Source: Mogibacterium sp. (GTDB lineage Bacteria; Bacillota; Clostridia; Peptostreptococcales; Anaerovoracaceae). From it: a DNA stretch of 8,792 nt. A program made the translations under genes and the position numbers. The notes beneath the pieces are model-generated. The model saw only the letters and a list, made by a program, of their open reading frames with translations, did no database searches and was not told the origin of the DNA. The stretch lies in NCBI GenBank assembly GCA_021442505.1, contig JABUTC010000008.1, forward strand, positions 7,012 to 15,803. Reading direction: 5' to 3'. Below are positions 7,168-8,792 of the stretch, in pieces (the stretch's first letter is position 1; every line of letters begins with the position of its first letter).

Positions 7168-7196
7168 AGTATAACAAAAACGAAATTCAATGTCAA
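7168..7196 (-). promoter_or_regulatory. Strong sigma-A type promoter of rplS
   Basis: TTGACA (7196-7191), a 17-nt spacer and TATACT (7173-7168) make a near-consensus vegetative promoter. The predicted start near 7161 gives an untranslated leader of about 88 nt. The promoter lies just after the stop codon of the upstream recombinase gene. Confidence 0.88.
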
Positions 7197-7204
7197 AGCT
7201 TTTT

Positions 7205-8083
7205 TCAAGCTCTCGGGTGAGTTTTTTTGTAAACCTCTCTGACGTGAATGTCAATCACCGCAAGGTATGCAAGTCCGACACTCATATTGTCAAATCCCAT
7301 AAGTTCCTGCAGCGTTCTGATGTCTCCGCCATTCTGCAGAATATGTACAGCAAAAGTATCTCTCAATATCTGCGGTGACATTCTCTCACCGGCACCTATC
7401 ATTTCTCCGTAATCCCTGAGCAGTCTCCAGATTCCCTGTCTTGTAAGGCATCCTCCCCTGCTGTTTATAAAAACATAATCGCCGGGCTCAGGTCTTCCGC
7501 CCTTGAAACTTGGATATGCCTCCTCAAAGTATCTGCTTAGCGCGTTATGCAGGTGGCTTCCGATAGGCACGATTCTGCTTTCCGAATTCCCTTCTCGAAT
7601 TGTTGCAAAATTCATCTTGAGATTGATGTCCTCATACTTGATTCTGACAACCTCACTAACTCTTGCACCTGTGCCGTACATAAACTCAAGAAGAGCCTTA
7701 TCTCTCAGCCCTCTGAAGCTTTCAGCAGGAAGATCCATAAGCTGTGCAGCCTCCTCGACACTTAAGTAGTCTATCTGCCTTGTGTCAATTCTGGCTGATT
7801 TTATCTTGTCAAAAGGATTATCCTTTCTCTTTCCATTTACAACAAGATAATCGTAATAGGCTCTTATAGCCGAAATCTTTCTGTTGATAGTCGCCTTAGA
7901 CTTGTTCGTCTTATTAAGACTCAGTATATATGCGACAGCATCGCTGTCCTCACAGTCTGAAAGGCCTTTATCATTTCTCGCTAAAAGAAAGCTCTCAAAG
8001 GCGGACAGATCACGACCATATGCGATTAGAGTGTTTTCTGCCTTGTGCTTCTCAGTTTTGAGATATTCGATAAAAGCTTTCAT
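7205..8083 (-). CDS. xerD: XerC/XerD-type tyrosine recombinase with degenerate active site
   Basis: The 292-aa protein has the Xer layout: an N-terminal SAM-like core-binding domain (about 1-95) and a C-terminal catalytic domain (105-292), ending in HPRA as E. coli XerD does. Xer proteins resolve chromosome dimers at dif by a covalent tyrosine intermediate. The first Arg (R141 in GTGARVSE), second Arg (R241) and nucleophile Tyr (Y273) are present. The beta-hairpin lysine is missing (residues 161-175, TIREGNSESR..., contain none). The HxxR His is Gln (Q238, SPQILRDTF), and the usual His of LLGH is Phe (F264, LMGFDNMS). The frame is intact and otherwise well conserved, so it is not a decayed pseudogene by appearance. 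It may be a non-catalytic or slow paralogue, comparable with the streptococcal XerD-like protein that also departs from consensus. An AAAGGAG site lies 8 nt before the ATG. Confidence 0.9.
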   Translation of the reverse strand: MKAFIEYLKTEKHKAENTLIAYGRDLSAFESFLLARNDKGLSDCEDSDAVAYILSLNKTNKSKATINRKISAIRAYYDYLVVNGKRKDNPFDKIKSARIDTRQIDYLSVEEAAQLMDLPAESFRGLRDKALLEFMYGTGARVSEVVRIKYEDINLKMNFATIREGNSESRIVPIGSHLHNALSRYFEEAYPSFKGGRPEPGDYVFINSRGGCLTRQGIWRLLRDYGEMIGAGERMSPQILRDTFAVHILQNGGDIRTLQELMGFDNMSVGLAYLAVIDIHVREVYKKTHPRA

Positions 8084-8118
8084 AACTGCGTCTCCTTTAC
8101 GATAATATTTTCAAAGTT

Positions 8119-8147
8119 ATTTTATCATCAGCAGACCTATGCAAAAA
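8119..8147 (-). promoter_or_regulatory. Probable promoter of the Xer-like gene
   Basis: The minus strand carries TGA-TAAAAT, an extended -10 (TAAAAT at 8124-8119), with TTTTTG (8147-8142) 17 nt upstream as a weak -35. Transcription from about 8112 would give a leader of roughly 30 nt. It sits downstream of the 8204-8231 terminator, which fits a separate transcription unit. Confidence 0.5.
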
Positions 8148-8203
8148 GCAGTTATTCTCTATAAACTCAAAAATACTTAACAGTACATTGAATACCGGCA
8201 TAT

Positions 8204-8231
8204 GAAAAACGGGTCTCCCGACCCGTTTTTC
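8204..8231. terminator. Perfect 12-bp inverted-repeat terminator, works on either strand
   Basis: GAAAAACGGGTC and GACCCGTTTTTC are perfectly complementary around a 4-nt loop (tccc on the plus strand, GGGA on the minus). The G/C core is flanked by A5 and T5, so it can end transcription from either side. In context it ends minus-strand RNA from the 8391-8720 gene or the structured RNA, and separates them from the Xer-like gene. Confidence 0.88.
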
Positions 8232-8357
8232 ACTGTGTGCATCCGTTTTCTCAAGCGGTCAGAAAGGATTAGTATTTCCAAAGCCTCCTATTAGGCTTCC
8301 TCACCGCACCTGAATGATATCAGGAATCTCTTTTCCTTTCCGCACAGTCTCATTCGT
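8232..8357 (-). ncRNA. Candidate structured RNA ending at an intrinsic terminator
   Basis: This non-coding stretch can fold into a closed multi-stem form on the minus strand. ACTGTG (8348-8343) pairs with CACAGT (8237-8232). CGG-AAAGGA (8342-8334 region) pairs with TCCTTT and CCG across a 4-nt bulge (8268-8256). Inside are two hairpins: CCTGA/TCAGG (8324-8320 with 8313-8309) and AAGCCT/AGGCTT (8298-8293 with 8286-8281). Two copies of GTGCGGNNAGGAA (8345-8333 and 8309-8297) compete for the same partner. TATATA near 8361-8366 may be a -10. I do not recognise a family. It could be a small RNA, the 3' UTR of the upstream gene, or a riboswitch-like element. Confidence 0.38.
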
Positions 8358-8390
8358 GACTATATATACTTTTTTAACGAATAATACAGT

Positions 8391-8720
8391 CTAAATGATT
8401 TTCATTCTCACAGCAAGCTCGTACAGGAACTGCTGTTTCCACCTTCTCCATGTATTCTCGTGGGCGTAATCCTTGAACGATTTCTTTAATACAATATTAT
8501 CTACTATTCCCTGTCTGTACTCCTCCGGTATTGTCATCAGAGCATCTTCAACAGTCCTTATCCTGCTTTCGATATTTTCGAACATATCGGCATCTCTGTT
8601 AGCGTCATCACCAACAAATGCCTTCATTCTGTCAATATCCCTTACCAGCCAGATGCATTGCATATATACAGTTCTTGGAAGCACATAACATTCCATTGAC
8701 CTGATCTGATACTCATGCAT
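8391..8720 (-). CDS. Small protein of unknown function, possible regulatory helix-turn-helix type
   Basis: I do not recognise this 109-aa protein with certainty. It is soluble in character with no signal peptide or membrane segment. Residues 20-60 are helical and charged (CIWLVRDIDRMKAF, FENIESRIRTVEDAL). The C-terminal half, TIPEEYRQGIVDNIVLKKSF (63-82) then ENTWRRWKQQFLYELAVRMKII (88-109), resembles small proteins seen in Clostridia prophages and conjugative elements whose ends look like sigma-region-4 or helix-turn-helix folds. That link is from memory and weak. The start is supported by GGAGGAG 7 nt before the ATG. It is followed by the structured region and the strong terminator. No neighbouring mobile-element gene is visible within the window. 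Confidence 0.75.
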   Translation of the reverse strand: MHEYQIRSMECYVLPRTVYMQCIWLVRDIDRMKAFVGDDANRDADMFENIESRIRTVEDALMTIPEEYRQGIVDNIVLKKSFKDYAHENTWRRWKQQFLYELAVRMKII

Positions 8721-8769
8721 ATTATCTCTCCTCCATCTCAGATATTTGCAGCAAATTTAAGACCCCTAC

Positions 8770-8791
8770 CCTTAATTTACTTACATTAAGG
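8770..8791. repeat. Inverted repeat at the window edge
   Basis: ccttaat (8770-8776) and attaagg (8785-8791) are perfect 7-bp arms around an 8-nt spacer, about 50 nt upstream of the small unknown gene. It could be an operator for that gene or a weak hairpin; it lacks a T-run in the visible sequence. Confidence 0.3.
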
Positions 8792-8792
8792 A

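Noticed and set aside
7183..7215. AGCTT/AAGCT hairpin just after the Xer-like gene as a terminator
   Set aside because: The 5-bp stem is not followed by a T-run on the minus strand, and it runs into the rplS -35 element.
8290..8315. TCAGGTGCGGTGAGGAAGC resembling the conserved domain of signal recognition particle RNA
   Set aside because: The TCAGGT and GGAAGC blocks are present, but the bases between them cannot form the required short stem and tetraloop, and the flanks pair into other hairpins. Treated as chance.
8291..8353. 20-codon minus-strand frame starting MRLCGKEK within the structured RNA
   Set aside because: There is no ribosome binding site, it ends inside a predicted stem, and it has no recognisable content.
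8344..8392. Direct repeats acagtct (8344-8350 and 8386-8392) and attcgt/acgaat arms (8352-8357, 8377-8382) as an operator
   Set aside because: The arms are only 6-7 bp in an AT-rich stretch, and one repeat overlaps a stop codon. They are not distinguishable from chance without comparison to relatives.

Overview
This is a chromosomal segment from a low-to-moderate GC Gram-positive bacterium, most likely a Clostridia member of the Lachnospiraceae type. The grounds are strong AAGGAGG-type ribosome binding sites, a TTGACA-N17-TATACT promoter, the valS-folC and rplS-rbgA-rnhB gene clusters, a RelQ-type small alarmone synthetase, and an RNase HI of the viroplasmin-domain kind. The genus is inference. 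Every gene I support lies on the minus strand, so the window reads right to left. I see no CRISPR array, tRNA, rRNA or insertion sequence.

Layout in transcription order. (1) 8391-8720 is a small protein I cannot name. (2) 8204-8390 is a gene-free stretch that can fold into a multi-stem RNA and ends in a perfect 12-bp terminator hairpin. (3) 7205-8083 is a XerC/XerD-type tyrosine recombinase with its own likely promoter; three of its six catalytic residues are replaced. (4) rplS (ribosomal protein L19) follows, with a textbook promoter and an 88-nt leader. (5) A terminator or attenuator lies between rplS and rbgA. (6) rbgA is a 50S-assembly GTPase with an altered G4 motif. (7) Next is a three-domain fusion, RNase HII + hybrid-binding domain + RNase HI, with both catalytic sets complete. 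(8) relQ, valS and folC then form a tightly packed set with an extended -10 promoter in front of relQ. folC is cut by the left edge of the window.

Together the genes form a growth-linked block: ribosome structure and assembly (L19, RbgA), RNA:DNA hybrid removal (the RNase H fusion), stringent-response signalling (RelQ), valine tRNA charging (ValS) and folate polyglutamylation (FolC). The relQ stop codon overlaps the valS ribosome binding site. The valS stop codon is followed directly, and in frame, by the folC start. The order resembles the Firmicutes rplS-lepB-rbgA-rnhB cluster, but lepB is absent and a terminator-like hairpin stands in its place.

The most notable points are the dual RNase H fusion, the degenerate Xer active site, the GKSD motif in RbgA, the structured RNA upstream of xer, and the relQ leader, which can form two mutually exclusive hairpins depending on where transcription starts.
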